Origin: Aestuariimicrobium kwangyangense DSM 21549
GTDB lineage: Bacteria; Actinomycetota; Actinomycetes; Propionibacteriales; Propionibacteriaceae
Direction of reading: 5' to 3'
NCBI RefSeq assembly: GCF_000421525.1
Contig: NZ_ATXE01000003.1
Coordinates: forward strand, 186,001-250,000
Length of the DNA stretch: 64,000 bases
In this document: in pieces, positions 8,383 to 20,664 of the stretch
Layout: each line of letters opens with the position of its first letter
How positions within the stretch are numbered: the first letter of the stretch is position 1
Notes under the pieces: model-generated
Seen by the model: only the letters and a program-made list of their open reading frames with translations
The model's database searches: none
What the model was told of the DNA's origin: nothing
Position numbers and translations under genes: made by a program

Positions 8383-8967
8383 ATGGCGTTGACGAGGGAC
8401 GAGGTGCTGGCCGCGGCCCTGCACATCGTCGACGAGTACGGCCTGGCGGATCTGTCGATGCGTCGCCTCGCGGGCCAGCTCGACGTGCAACCGGGGGCCC
8501 TCTACTACCACGTGGCCAACAAGCAGACCCTGCTGGTGGCACTGGCGGATCTGGTGCTGGCGGACCTGGTGCTGGCCGATCTGGTGCTGGTGGCACCGGA
8601 CGACGTGGCCCCGGAGCATCGGCATGGGGCCGACCCGGGAACACCGGGCCCTTCTCCGGACCCGGTAGCCTGGGGCATGAACCTGCACTCCCTGCTGCGC
8701 CAGCACCGCTCGGGTGCGGAACTGGTCAGCGCGGCGCTGGCGATGCGCCCGTGGGCCGAGTCACCCGCCGCGGCCCTGGCCAGCCGACTGCCCACGTCCC
8801 CCGATGACGCCCGGGTGGTGGCCGAGTCCGTTCAGCACCTCGTGCTGGGCCACGCCTTCGACGCGGAACAGCGCGAGCAGTTCGCCAGGCTCGGGTTGGG
8901 TGATCCGCCCGATCCCGGCGGAGACCAGCGGCTGCGGTCGGCGCTCGAGAGATTGTGCGGCCCCTGA
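8383..8967 (+). CDS. bioQ: TetR-family regulator, BioQ-like biotin repressor
   Basis: A 194-aa TetR regulator. The N-terminal helix-turn-helix is clear (ADLSMRRLAGQLDVQPGALY, YHVANKQTLL). BioQ is the actinobacterial repressor of biotin synthesis and uptake. The assignment rests on context: the palindrome TTGAAC-GCC-GTTCAA lies in its own promoter and again before bioY, and it is co-transcribed with bioN. Just after the DNA-binding domain, three perfect LADLV units (15 bases each) lengthen what should be helix 4, the linker to the ligand domain. Paralogues that respond to other signals cannot be excluded by sequence alone. The stop overlaps the bioN start as TGATG. Confidence 0.75.
   Translation: MALTRDEVLAAALHIVDEYGLADLSMRRLAGQLDVQPGALYYHVANKQTLLVALADLVLADLVLADLVLVAPDDVAPEHRHGADPGTPGPSPDPVAWGMNLHSLLRQHRSGAELVSAALAMRPWAESPAAALASRLPTSPDDARVVAESVQHLVLGHAFDAEQREQFARLGLGDPPDPGGDQRLRSALERLCGP
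8542..8586 (+). repeat. three in-frame 15-bp repeats in bioQ
   Basis: Units at 8542-8556, 8557-8571 and 8572-8586 each encode L-A-D-L-V and differ by only one or two bases, all synonymous. They look like recent slippage or duplication. Confidence 0.8.
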
Positions 8968-9614
8968 TGCTCAGCCTCCACGTGCCGGGCCACTCCCTCG
9001 TCCACCGACTGCCGGCGGGCGCCAAACTGCTGACCATCCTCGTCTTCGGCACGTTCGCCTTCTTCGTCGACTCGCTGGTCGTGCTCGGCTCGTGCGTCGG
9101 TGTGGTCGCAGCCGCCTACCTGGTGGCGCGGGTGCCCCCCGCGCGAGCCTGGCAGTTGCTGCGGGGTGTGCTGGCGATGGTGGCACTCATCGTGCTGGCC
9201 CAGGGATTCCTGGGTGACTGGACGACGGCTGCCCAGGTCGGGCTGAGGGTGCTGGCGGTCGTCCTGCTGGCCAATCTGGTCACGTTGACCACCGCCCAGA
9301 CGGCACTGGTCGACGCGGTGGTGTGGGCCGCTGGGCCGCTTCGACGGGTCGGGGTCGATCCCGACCGCATCGGGCTGATGATCGCACTGGTCTTCCGGTT
9401 CATCCCGGTGATCGCCGAGGAGGCCTCGAAGGTGCGGGAGGCCCACGCCGCACGAGGGGTCCGTCCGGGTCTGTTCGGCCTCGGGGTGTCGTACCTGGCA
9501 CCCCTGGTGATCCGGACCTTGAGGATGGCCGACGGGCTGGGTGAGGCGCTCGAGGTGAGGGGCGTGGGCACCCGCCCTGCACCACCGGACCGACCTGCTA
9601 AGGTGCCGTTTTGA
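8967..9614 (+). CDS. bioN: biotin ECF transporter T component BioN
   Basis: A 215-aa membrane protein of the EcfT/CbiQ family. It couples the substrate-binding BioY to the ATPase BioM in biotin uptake. It opens with LHVPGHSLVHRLPAGAKLL, typical of EcfT proteins (xxxPxHxLxxGxKL), then several hydrophobic helices, and has the cytoplasmic coupling motif AHAARGV (A-R-G class). The ATG at 8967 overlaps the regulator's stop. An in-frame GTG at 8955 is possible but would overlap the regulator further. Its own stop codon lies inside the second operator copy. Confidence 0.88.
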   Translation: MLSLHVPGHSLVHRLPAGAKLLTILVFGTFAFFVDSLVVLGSCVGVVAAAYLVARVPPARAWQLLRGVLAMVALIVLAQGFLGDWTTAAQVGLRVLAVVLLANLVTLTTAQTALVDAVVWAAGPLRRVGVDPDRIGLMIALVFRFIPVIAEEASKVREAHAARGVRPGLFGLGVSYLAPLVIRTLRMADGLGEALEVRGVGTRPAPPDRPAKVPF

Positions 9615-9625
9615 ACGCTGTTCAA
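9611..9625. promoter_or_regulatory. BioQ-type operator, copy 2
   Basis: A perfect palindrome, TTGAAC-GCT-GTTCAA, overlapping the bioN stop codon (9612-9614) and 52 bases before bioY. It differs from copy 1 in one central base. It implies a second regulated promoter for bioY-bioM inside the cluster. Confidence 0.85.
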
Positions 9626-9676
9626 ACCGCGGAGCTGAGTGCCTCAGTCCTTCGCGACGACCTGGAAGGAACCCCG

Positions 9677-10315
9677 ATGCGCGCCAAGGACCTCGCCCTG
9701 ATCGCCCTGTTCACCGCCCTGATGTGCGTGCTGGGTCTGGCCCCGCGCATCCAGTTGCCCCTGCTACCCGCCCCGTTCACCACCCAGACCCTCGGCGTGA
9801 TGCTTGCCGGCGGGATCCTGGGCTGGAAGCGGGGGACCCTGTCGATGCTGCTGTTCGTGCTGCTGGTCGCCATCGGTGCCCCCGTGCTGGTGGGTGGCCT
9901 CGGCGGCTTCGGCATGCTGCTGGGCCCTACCGGCGGCTTCATCTGGGCCTACCCGTTGGGTGCACTGGTCACCGGCCTGCTCGTGGAGCGGTGGTGGATC
10001 CGGTTGAACGCGGTGTCGGCCTTCATCGCCTGCTTCGTGGGTGGAGCGCTGGCTGTCTACGTCATCGGTCAGCCATGGCTGATCGTCGCGTCGGCCAAAC
10101 TGACGCTGGCGCAAGGGTGGTGGAGTTGGGTGGTCTACCTGCCCGGAGACATCCTCAAGGCGGTCGTGGCGGCGCTGGTGATCATCACCGTCAAGCGCGC
10201 CTACCCCCTGATCACCCCACGCGTCGATCGCCCGTTCACGGATGACCCCGCCGCTGGTCACCCCACCGGTGATCAGCCCGGGCTGAAGACGCTGGGCGGC
10301 GACCCGCGACTGTGA
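9677..10315 (+). CDS. bioY: biotin-binding membrane protein BioY
   Basis: A 212-aa S component of the biotin ECF importer. Family signatures are ALMCVLGLAPRIQLPLLPAP, FTTQTLGVMLAG and LLGPTGGFIWAYPLGA, plus PGDILKAVVA near the end. About six membrane helices are visible. The ATG at 9677 has a good ribosome binding site (GGAAGGA) 6 bases upstream. An earlier in-frame ATG at 9611 falls inside the operator and was rejected. The C-terminal 30 residues are a hydrophilic tail. The stop overlaps bioM as GTGA. Confidence 0.93.
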   Translation: MRAKDLALIALFTALMCVLGLAPRIQLPLLPAPFTTQTLGVMLAGGILGWKRGTLSMLLFVLLVAIGAPVLVGGLGGFGMLLGPTGGFIWAYPLGALVTGLLVERWWIRLNAVSAFIACFVGGALAVYVIGQPWLIVASAKLTLAQGWWSWVVYLPGDILKAVVAALVIITVKRAYPLITPRVDRPFTDDPAAGHPTGDQPGLKTLGGDPRL

Positions 10316-10986
10316 TCGAATTCGACCGGGTGAGCTTCTCCTACCCGCAGCGCCCCGTGCTGCGGGAGGTCTCGCTCACCCTGTCGGAGAAGCGCATCGG
10401 CATCATCGGGGGCAATGGCTCGGGCAAGTCCACCCTCGCCCGGTTGGTGAACGGACTGGTGGTACCCACCCGGGGCACGGTGGCGGTCAACGGCCATGAC
10501 ACCCGTCGAGGCCTCGACCGGGTCCGCCGCACGGTGGGGTTCGTCTTCCAGGACCCCGACCTGCAGATCATCATGCCCACCGTCGCAGAAGACCTGGCCT
10601 TCAGTCTGCGGCCCCTGAAGCTGCCCAAGGCAGAGGTGGCCCGACTGGTGGAGGCACAACTCGACAGGCACGGGCTGCTCGCCCACCGTGACCATCCCGC
10701 CCACCTGCTGTCGGGTGGGCAGAAGCAGCTCCTGGCCATCGCGTCCGTGCTGATCACCGGGCCTTCAGTGCTGGTGATGGACGAGCCCACCACGCTGCTC
10801 GACCTGCGCAACCGGCGGGCGGTGATGCGTCTGGTCGAGGGCCTGCCGCAGCAGGTGCTGCTGGTCACCCACGACCTCGAGACGCTCGAGGGTTTCGACC
10901 GGGTGGTTGTCATCGACGACGGACGAGTCGTGGCCGACGCCAGCCCTGCCGAGGCCATCGGCGCCTATCGGGCACTGGTCGGCTGA
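10312..10986 (+). CDS. bioM: biotin ECF transporter ATPase BioM
   Basis: A 224-aa ABC ATPase that powers biotin uptake with BioN and BioY. Walker A is GGNGSGKSTL (about residues 34-43), the Q-loop lies in FVFQDPDLQI, the signature is LSGGQKQLLAIA, Walker B is VLVMDEPT and the switch histidine is in LLVTHDLE. GTG start overlapping the bioY stop. The 3' end overlaps the convergent globin gene by 22 bases. Confidence 0.93.
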   Translation: MIEFDRVSFSYPQRPVLREVSLTLSEKRIGIIGGNGSGKSTLARLVNGLVVPTRGTVAVNGHDTRRGLDRVRRTVGFVFQDPDLQIIMPTVAEDLAFSLRPLKLPKAEVARLVEAQLDRHGLLAHRDHPAHLLSGGQKQLLAIASVLITGPSVLVMDEPTTLLDLRNRRAVMRLVEGLPQQVLLVTHDLETLEGFDRVVVIDDGRVVADASPAEAIGAYRALVG

Positions 10987-11423
10987 AGGCCGTCCCAGCC
11001 CCAATGGGGCAGTGGTTCGTTCGAGGAGGGGTCGTGACCGGTGGGATGCCCGGCCATCAGGACCGTGGCCCAGTGCCAGTAGTCGCGCAGCACCGGCTGC
11101 ACCTCGGCAGGGATGCCGGCATCGACGAGCGCCTCGGCGAAGCAGGCCTCGCCGCGGCGGTCCATCTCGACGTGCTCGCCCTCGCCCGAGTGCAGGGACA
11201 CCACCTCGGAGTGGCTGCCCAGGTGATCGGAGAACTCCGTCGGGCCACCCCAGGCCTCGGTCAGGTAGGCGGCGAGGCGTTCGGTGTGGTCGGCGCGGAA
11301 GCCATGACTGAAGGCGTGACTGACGACCTCGTCGGCCATCACGCGCTCGTGCCACGCCCGGGCCAGGCGCAACACCGCTTCGGGGCCGCCCGCGGCCTCC
11401 AGGATCGTCGGCTCCCGGTGCAT
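10965..11423 (-). CDS. group II-like truncated haemoglobin
   Basis: A 152-aa globin of the truncated (2-on-2) type, close to group II/trHbO. It has ILEAAGGPEAVLRLARAWHERV at the front, HAFSHGFRADHTERLAAYLTEAWGGP in the middle, including the proximal-histidine region, and RDYWHWAT near the end. Such proteins bind O2 or detoxify NO and peroxide. The ATG at 11423 was chosen because CAGACT lies 7 bases upstream; an in-frame ATG 24 bases earlier is possible. It overlaps bioM tail to tail. Confidence 0.85.
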   Translation of the reverse strand: MHREPTILEAAGGPEAVLRLARAWHERVMADEVVSHAFSHGFRADHTERLAAYLTEAWGGPTEFSDHLGSHSEVVSLHSGEGEHVEMDRRGEACFAEALVDAGIPAEVQPVLRDYWHWATVLMAGHPTGHDPSSNEPLPHWGWDGLQPTSAR

Positions 11424-11430
11424 GCGCCCG

Positions 11431-11436
11431 AGTCTG
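11431..11436 (-). promoter_or_regulatory. -10 hexamer CAGACT of the globin gene
   Basis: CAGACT on the minus strand is 7 bases before the ATG at 11423, a leaderless-type layout with one mismatch at the first base. Confidence 0.45.
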
Positions 11437-11499
11437 CCACCGGTCATCGTCCGTGGCTCGGATTTGCACGACACGGGGTTCGGATTCGTCGGCCCGGAT

Positions 11500-11526
11500 T
11501 TGGCACTCGGGTTGAAGGAGTGCCAG
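11500..11526. promoter_or_regulatory. CIRCE operator 1 (HrcA site)
   Basis: Arms TTGGCACTC (11500-11508) and GAGTGCCAG (11518-11526) are separated by 9 bases. This matches the CIRCE pattern TTAGCACTC-N9-GAGTGCTAA bound by the heat-shock repressor HrcA. Its spacer contains the candidate -35 TTGAAG. Confidence 0.88.
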
Positions 11527-11540
11527 CCCGGTACTAAGTT
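11512..11540 (+). promoter_or_regulatory. groES-groEL promoter
   Basis: TTGAAG (11512-11517), a 17-base spacer, then TAAGTT (11535-11540). Transcription would start close to 11547, at the left edge of CIRCE 2. The -35 lies inside CIRCE 1. Confidence 0.7.
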
Positions 11541-11545
11541 GGTCT

Positions 11546-11572
11546 CTGGCACTCGCCCCGGGTGAGTGCCAG
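11546..11572. promoter_or_regulatory. CIRCE operator 2 (HrcA site)
   Basis: Arms CTGGCACTC (11546-11554) and GAGTGCCAG (11564-11572) with a 9-base spacer. It sits at the predicted start of transcription, 93 bases before groES. Confidence 0.92.
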
Positions 11573-11664
11573 ATTTGGACGGGACGACACCGCGACGACG
11601 CCCCGGCCGAGACCTTTTGACTGAAGCCGTAGCACCCGCTACCACCACCAGAAAGGGGTTTGAC

Positions 11665-11961
11665 GTGGCAACCACGATCAAGCCGCTCGAGGACCGCGTC
11701 CTCGTTCAGCCTCTCGACGCCGAGCAGCAGACCGCCTCCGGCCTGTACATCCCCGACACCGCCAAGGAGAAGCCCCAGGAGGGCAAGGTCGTGGCCACCG
11801 GCCCCGGCCGCATCGACGACTCGGGCAACCGCGTGCCCCTCGACCTCGCCGAGGGCGACGTCGTCATCTTCTCCAAGTACGGCGGCACCGAGGTCAAGTA
11901 CGACGGCCAGGAGTACCTGCTCCTGAACGCCCGCGACATTCTCGCTGTCGTCAGCAAGTGA
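11665..11961 (+). CDS. groS: co-chaperonin GroES
   Basis: A 98-aa heptameric lid of the GroEL chaperonin, of normal length. It has [12 protein letters not shown] at the start, the mobile-loop region [12 protein letters not shown], and [20 protein letters not shown] start at 11665 with the ribosome binding site GAAAGG. Controlled by two CIRCE operators, so it is heat inducible through HrcA. groEL follows 11 bases later. Confidence 0.97.
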   Translation: MATTIKPLEDRVLVQPLDAEQQTASGLYIPDTAKEKPQEGKVVATGPGRIDDSGNRVPLDLAEGDVVIFSKYGGTEVKYDGQEYLLLNARDILAVVSK

Positions 11962-11966
11962 GCTGA

Positions 11967-13571
<1,605 letters not shown>

Positions 13572-13596
13572 GCTGGAGCGGAAACCGAACCCGTGC

Positions 13597-13635
13597 CACA
13601 GCGACCCCTGCCCTTCCCGGGCGGGGGTCGCTGTG
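13597..13635 (+). terminator. terminator after groEL
   Basis: A perfect 12-base stem, CACAGCGACCCC (13597-13608) with GGGGTCGCTGTG (13624-13635), around a 15-base GC-rich loop. No T-run follows. Confidence 0.75.
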
Positions 13636-13709
13636 CGTTCGGATGTGATCCACTCGTCGGCGGTGCACCATCCCGGGCACGGTCGGTCGCGGCGGCCGTG
13701 CGCGGATAG

Positions 13710-15272
<1,563 letters not shown>

Positions 15273-15280
15273 GGTTCCCC

Positions 15281-16384
15281 GTGTTCGACATCGGACGCAG
15301 CAAGCGCGCCCAGCGCGCCTACAGCCTGGACGAGGTCTCCATCGTCCCCTCCCGTCGCACCCGCGGCGTCGACCAGGTGAAGCTCGGCTGGAAGATCGAC
15401 GCCGTCGGCTTCGAGTTCCCCATCGTGGCGGCCCCCATGGACTCGGTGATGAGCCCCACCACTGCGATCGAGATGGGACGACTGGGTGGTCTCGGGGTGC
15501 TGAACCTCGAGGGGCTGTGGACCCGCTACGACGACCCCACCGAGGTGCTGGCCGAGCTGGCCACCATCGTCGACCCCGTCGAGGCGACGATCGCGATGCA
15601 GCGCATCTACTCCGAGCCGATCAAGGGCGAGTTGATCCGCGCCCGCATGAACGAGATCCGTGAGGCCGGCGTGCCGGCCGCCGGGGCGCTGTCGCCCCAG
15701 AACACCCAGGCCTTTGCCGACGACGTGGTCGCCTCGAACCCCGACTTCTTCGTCATCCGCGGCACGGCGGTGTCGGCCGAACACGTCTCCGACGAGGTGG
15801 AACCGCTCAACCTCAAGGAGTTCATCTACGCCCTCGACGTGCCTGTGATCGTGGGTGGTTGCGCCAACTACCAGACCGCCCTGCACCTGATGCGATCGGG
15901 CGCGGCCGGAGTGCTGGTCGGCTTCGGCGGTGGTGCCACCGGTTCCAACCGCGACGTGCTCGGCATCGAGGTGCCGATGGCCTCGGCCATCGCCGACGTC
16001 GCCGAGGCACGCCGTGACTACATGGCCGAGTCCGGTGGACGCTACGTGCACGTGATCGCTGACGGTGGCATGGGACGTTCCGGGTCCATCGTCCGGGCGC
16101 TGGCCTGTGGGGCCGACGCCGTCATGGTGGGCACCCCGCTGGCCCGCGCCCAGGAGGCCCCGGGGCGGGGCTGGCACTGGGGTGCAGAGGCATGGCACGA
16201 GACCCTTCCCCGCGGACGCCGCACCCGGGTCGAACCCGTGGGCAGTCTCGAGGAGGTGTTGTTCGGCCCCTCCAGGGTGACCGACGGCACCATGAACCTG
16301 GTCGGCGCACTGCGGCGCGCCATGGCCACCACCGGCTACACCGATCCCAAGGAGTTCCAGCGCATCGAACTCGTGGTGCACTGA
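15281..16384 (+). CDS. guaB3: GuaB3-family IMP dehydrogenase-related protein
   Basis: A 367-aa protein of the GuaB3 family, an (alpha/beta)8 relative of IMP dehydrogenase without CBS domains. It starts FDIGRSKRAQRAYSLDEV, as in actinobacterial GuaB3. Where GuaB has the cysteine loop GSICTTR, this protein has GFGGGATGSNRDVLG, with no cysteine. IMP dehydrogenase chemistry by the usual thioimidate route is therefore unlikely. A cyanobacterial GuaB3 has been reported to be a GMP reductase; whether that holds here is open. The GTG at 15281 follows guaB by 8 bases, and the stop overlaps the next ATG. Confidence 0.88.
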   Translation: MFDIGRSKRAQRAYSLDEVSIVPSRRTRGVDQVKLGWKIDAVGFEFPIVAAPMDSVMSPTTAIEMGRLGGLGVLNLEGLWTRYDDPTEVLAELATIVDPVEATIAMQRIYSEPIKGELIRARMNEIREAGVPAAGALSPQNTQAFADDVVASNPDFFVIRGTAVSAEHVSDEVEPLNLKEFIYALDVPVIVGGCANYQTALHLMRSGAAGVLVGFGGGATGSNRDVLGIEVPMASAIADVAEARRDYMAESGGRYVHVIADGGMGRSGSIVRALACGADAVMVGTPLARAQEAPGRGWHWGAEAWHETLPRGRRTRVEPVGSLEEVLFGPSRVTDGTMNLVGALRRAMATTGYTDPKEFQRIELVVH

Positions 16385-16704
16385 TGGGCCCGCAGGACGC
16401 AGCGGCCCAGGGCGGCGCCGTGCCCGCCGAGCTGGCCCGGTTGCGCTCGTCGATCGACAACATGGACGCCGCCCTGGTGCACCTGCTCGCTGAGCGGTTC
16501 AAGGTGACCCAGCGGGTGGGGGAGTTGAAGGCTGGTCTCGGCCTGCCGCCGGCCGACCCGGTACGTGAGCAGGCCCAGATCGCGCGCCTGCGCGCCCTCG
16601 CCGAGGACGCCCATCTCGACCCGGAGTTCGCCGAGAAGTTCCTCAACTTCGTCGTTGCAGAGGTGGTGCGCCACCACGAGGCCATCCGGGACGCCCGGGA
16701 CTGA
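16384..16704 (+). CDS. chorismate mutase, AroQ type
   Basis: A 106-aa all-helical chorismate mutase, which converts chorismate to prephenate for phenylalanine and tyrosine. It shows the AroQ pattern: LARLRSSIDNMDAALVHLLA, ERFKVTQRVGELKA, then REQAQIARLRALAED. Short monofunctional length. The ATG overlaps the guaB3 stop (TGATG), so it is translated with the GMP-branch genes. The metabolic reason for that pairing is not evident. Confidence 0.88.
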   Translation: MGPQDAAAQGGAVPAELARLRSSIDNMDAALVHLLAERFKVTQRVGELKAGLGLPPADPVREQAQIARLRALAEDAHLDPEFAEKFLNFVVAEVVRHHEAIRDARD

Positions 16705-16734
16705 TCCCGGCCGTCGTGACCTCGCCCTGTCACG
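16695..16734. terminator. two small hairpins between chorismate mutase and cysE
   Basis: CCGGGA/TCCCGG (16695-16710, 4-base loop, overlapping the stop codon) and CGTGAC/GTCACG (16715-16734, 8-base loop) lie between convergent genes. Confidence 0.4.
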
Positions 16735-16755
16735 GGGTGGTCGGAGGGCGATCGG

Positions 16756-17361
16756 TCAGATCTCGAACTCCGGAGCCAACCCGGTGTCCTCGGAGAAGAC
16801 GCCGACCCCGACCTTCTGTTCGCGGATGTGCGAAGGCGCGGCAAGCACCGTCTCGCCAGCGGGCACGTCCTTGATCACCAGCGCCGCCGAGCCGATCTTG
16901 GCGTCATCGCCGATGGTGATGTTGCCGATGATGGCGGCCCCGGCGCCGATCACCACCCGGTTGCCCAGGGTGGGGTGCCTCTTCACCGGCTGCAGGCTTC
17001 GTCCACCCAGGGTGACCTGGTGGTACATCATGCAGTCATCGCCGATCACGGCGGTCTCACCGATCACGACGCCCATGCCGTGGTCGATGAAGAACCGGCG
17101 CCCGATGGTGGCGCCCGGGTGGATCTCGATGCCGGTCAGGAAGCGACTGGTCTGGGAGACCACCCTCGCCGCCGGGCGCAGCCGTTCGGACGACTGCCAC
17201 ATCGAGTTCGCGATCCGGTGCAGCCAGATGGCGTGCAGCCCGGAGTACGCGACAGCGACCAAGGTGCGGGAGCTGGCCGCGGGATCCTCGCGCATGGCTG
17301 CGTCGATGTCCTCCGCGACCCGCTCCCGCACCCGGGAAGCAAGGTGGAGCAGTCGGCTCAT
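16756..17361 (-). CDS. cysE: serine O-acetyltransferase CysE
   Basis: A 201-aa enzyme that acetylates L-serine to O-acetylserine, the first step of cysteine synthesis. The N-terminal helical domain is followed by left-handed beta-helix hexapeptide repeats from about residue 75. Active-site stretches [20 protein letters not shown] and MYHQVTLGG and the loop KRHPTLGN are typical. It lies downstream of cysK with a 4-base overlap, so the two form an operon. Confidence 0.95.
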   Translation of the reverse strand: MSRLLHLASRVRERVAEDIDAAMREDPAASSRTLVAVAYSGLHAIWLHRIANSMWQSSERLRPAARVVSQTSRFLTGIEIHPGATIGRRFFIDHGMGVVIGETAVIGDDCMMYHQVTLGGRSLQPVKRHPTLGNRVVIGAGAAIIGNITIGDDAKIGSAALVIKDVPAGETVLAAPSHIREQKVGVGVFSEDTGLAPEFEI

Positions 17362-18293
17362 GCCTGCATCAGGTGGCTGTACAACACCGAGGTGAGGTAG
17401 CGCTCGCCGAAGCTGGGCAGCACGACCACGATCAGCTTGCCTGCGTTCTCGGCGCGCTCGGCGACCTGCTGGGCGGCGGCCAGTGCGGCCCCCGACGAGA
17501 TGCCCACCAGCAGTCCTTCATCGGTGGCAGCCTGACGGGCCACCTCGACGGCCTTCTCGCTGGTGATGTCGATCACCTCGTCGAGGATCTCGCGGTCGAC
17601 GTTGGTGGGGATGAAGTTGGCGCCCAGACCCTGGATCTTGTGCGGACCGGGCTTGCCACCGTTGAGCAGGGGGCTCTCGGAGGGCTCGACCGCGATCAGC
17701 TTGATCTCGGGGTTCTTCTCCTTGAGGAACTTGCCGGCTCCCGAGATGGTCCCGCCGGTGCCGATGCCCGCGATCAGGATGTCGATCTTGCCCTCGGTGT
17801 CGTTCCAGATCTCGGGGCCGGTGGTGGAGTAGTGGATGGCCGGGTTCGCGGGGTTGTCGAACTGGCGCACCAGCACCGCCCCCTCCTGCGCCCCCAACTC
17901 CTCGGCCTTGGCGACGGCACCCTTCATGCCCTCGGCGCCGGGGGTCAGCACCAGTTCGGCGCCGTAGGCGCGCAGCAGTGCGCGACGCTCCATCGACATC
18001 GTGTCGGGCATGGTCAGCACGACCTTGTAGCCGCGCGCGGCGCCGACCATGGCCAGCGCGATTCCGGTGTTGCCCGACGTGGCCTCGACGATGGTGCCGC
18101 CCTCACGCAGCTCACCCGACTTCTCGGCTGCGTCGACCATGGCCACGCCGATCCGGTCCTTGACCGAGTTGGCGGGATTGTAGAACTCAAGCTTGGCGGC
18201 CACGGTGGCGTTGTCGCCCACGAGGCGGTTGATGCGGACGAGCGGGGTCCGTCCGACGAGGTCAGTCACATTCGCATAGATGCCCATGGCCAT
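17358..18293 (-). CDS. cysK: cysteine synthase CysK
   Basis: A 311-aa PLP enzyme that makes L-cysteine from O-acetylserine and sulfide. The PLP lysine is in [11 protein letters not shown]; other marks are the substrate loop [12 protein letters not shown], the PLP phosphate loop [10 protein letters not shown], and GISSGAAL. It ends with the LMQA tail. Two in-frame ATG codons (18293 and 18287) are possible; the second gives the usual MxIYxN start. The upstream gap to the next gene holds the paired inverted repeat described separately. Confidence 0.95.
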   Translation of the reverse strand: MAMGIYANVTDLVGRTPLVRINRLVGDNATVAAKLEFYNPANSVKDRIGVAMVDAAEKSGELREGGTIVEATSGNTGIALAMVGAARGYKVVLTMPDTMSMERRALLRAYGAELVLTPGAEGMKGAVAKAEELGAQEGAVLVRQFDNPANPAIHYSTTGPEIWNDTEGKIDILIAGIGTGGTISGAGKFLKEKNPEIKLIAVEPSESPLLNGGKPGPHKIQGLGANFIPTNVDREILDEVIDITSEKAVEVARQAATDEGLLVGISSGAALAAAQQVAERAENAGKLIVVVLPSFGERYLTSVLYSHLMQA

Positions 18294-18389
18294 AACAATC
18301 TCTTATCTCACCCATTTGTTCCAGTGTCGGTCACCACATCTCAGCATGTGTCACCGTCCCGGCGCAGCCCAGATGGCCGACTCGACCAG

Positions 18390-18478
18390 CCCAATCGTGC
18401 GAATCGTGTGTCCTCGTACCGGTTCCGCCCTCCCAGCCGCAACTGTCGGGGCCAGAGCACACGATTGGCACGATTGGG
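18390..18478. repeat. 21-bp inverted repeat, each arm two copies of a 9-mer
   Basis: Arms at 18390-18410 and 18458-18478 are complementary at 20 of 21 positions, with 47 bases between. The right arm is a perfect tandem duplication of CACGATTGG (18460-18468 and 18469-18477). The left arm carries the same 9-mer twice in reverse, one copy with a single change. It sits between divergent cysK and a small membrane-protein gene. Confidence 0.85.
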
Positions 18479-18535
18479 ACGGGAGACCTGCGACGCCCAC
18501 GCCTCGCGGCACCCCCAGGCGGACGCCGCGAAGCG

Positions 18536-18541
18536 TACAGT
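18536..18541 (+). promoter_or_regulatory. -10 hexamer TACAGT of the small membrane-protein gene
   Basis: TACAGT, 7 bases, then GTG at 18549: a leaderless layout that decides the start. Confidence 0.5.
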
Positions 18542-18548
18542 GGCGACC

Positions 18549-18908
18549 GTGAAGATGCTCAAGATCGTGGTGACAGGCCTCGGGGCGCTGATCCTTGGGG
18601 TGGGCGTGTACTGGTTCGTCAACGGCTGGGTGCAGCTCGACCGCATGATCACTGCCGTGCACACGACGGCACCGCGCATGGACAGCCCCCGACCCGAGTA
18701 CAACGCGGCGGTTCTGTTCGCCCTGCTCGGAGGACTGCTGCTGGGTCTGGGTATCGGCCTTCCCTCGCAATTGGCGAGTCGCGCACGCCGCCAGACCCTG
18801 CGCGAGCTCAACGAGCGCGTCGGCTCGATCGACCCGGACGCCGACCGCGGCCACTCCCGGACCTCGTCGGCTCCGGACCATGCGGACGAACAGCCCACCG
18901 AGCGCTGA
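18549..18908 (+). CDS. small two-helix membrane protein
   Basis: A 119-aa protein of unknown function. One hydrophobic helix lies near residues 3-24 (ILGVGVYWFVNGW region), then a loop of about 25 residues. A second, glycine/leucine-rich helix follows (about 50-75, ALLGGLLLGLGIGLP). The cytoplasmic tail is basic then acidic and disordered. No family recognised. Transcribed divergently from cysK-cysE; guaA follows 99 bases later with its own promoter. Confidence 0.7.
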   Translation: MKMLKIVVTGLGALILGVGVYWFVNGWVQLDRMITAVHTTAPRMDSPRPEYNAAVLFALLGGLLLGLGIGLPSQLASRARRQTLRELNERVGSIDPDADRGHSRTSSAPDHADEQPTER

Positions 18909-18995
18909 CGATTCGGCCGGCACGACGGCCAACCCGTACATCACACAGGCGGTTCACCGGGTACCGAGGGTGCGGGGGAGGGCGAGCACAACCCC

Positions 18996-19001
18996 TAGAC
19001 T
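18996..19001 (+). promoter_or_regulatory. -10 hexamer TAGACT of guaA
   Basis: TAGACT, 6 bases, then the ATG at 19008: a leaderless layout. Confidence 0.6.
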
Positions 19002-19007
19002 CGCCCC

Positions 19008-20570
<1,563 letters not shown>

Positions 20571-20664
20571 CGGTCCGGGCCTGAACACCCGCGGGTGGGC
20601 ACCGGGCGGTTGATCAGGGGTGCGACGATGGGGCAATGACCCGTTCGTCGCAGAGGCAGCAGTC

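Noticed and set aside
20586-20597. The palindrome CACCCGCGGGTG after guaA as a terminator
   Set aside because: It has no loop and is too short to judge; GC-rich palindromes of this size are frequent in this genome.
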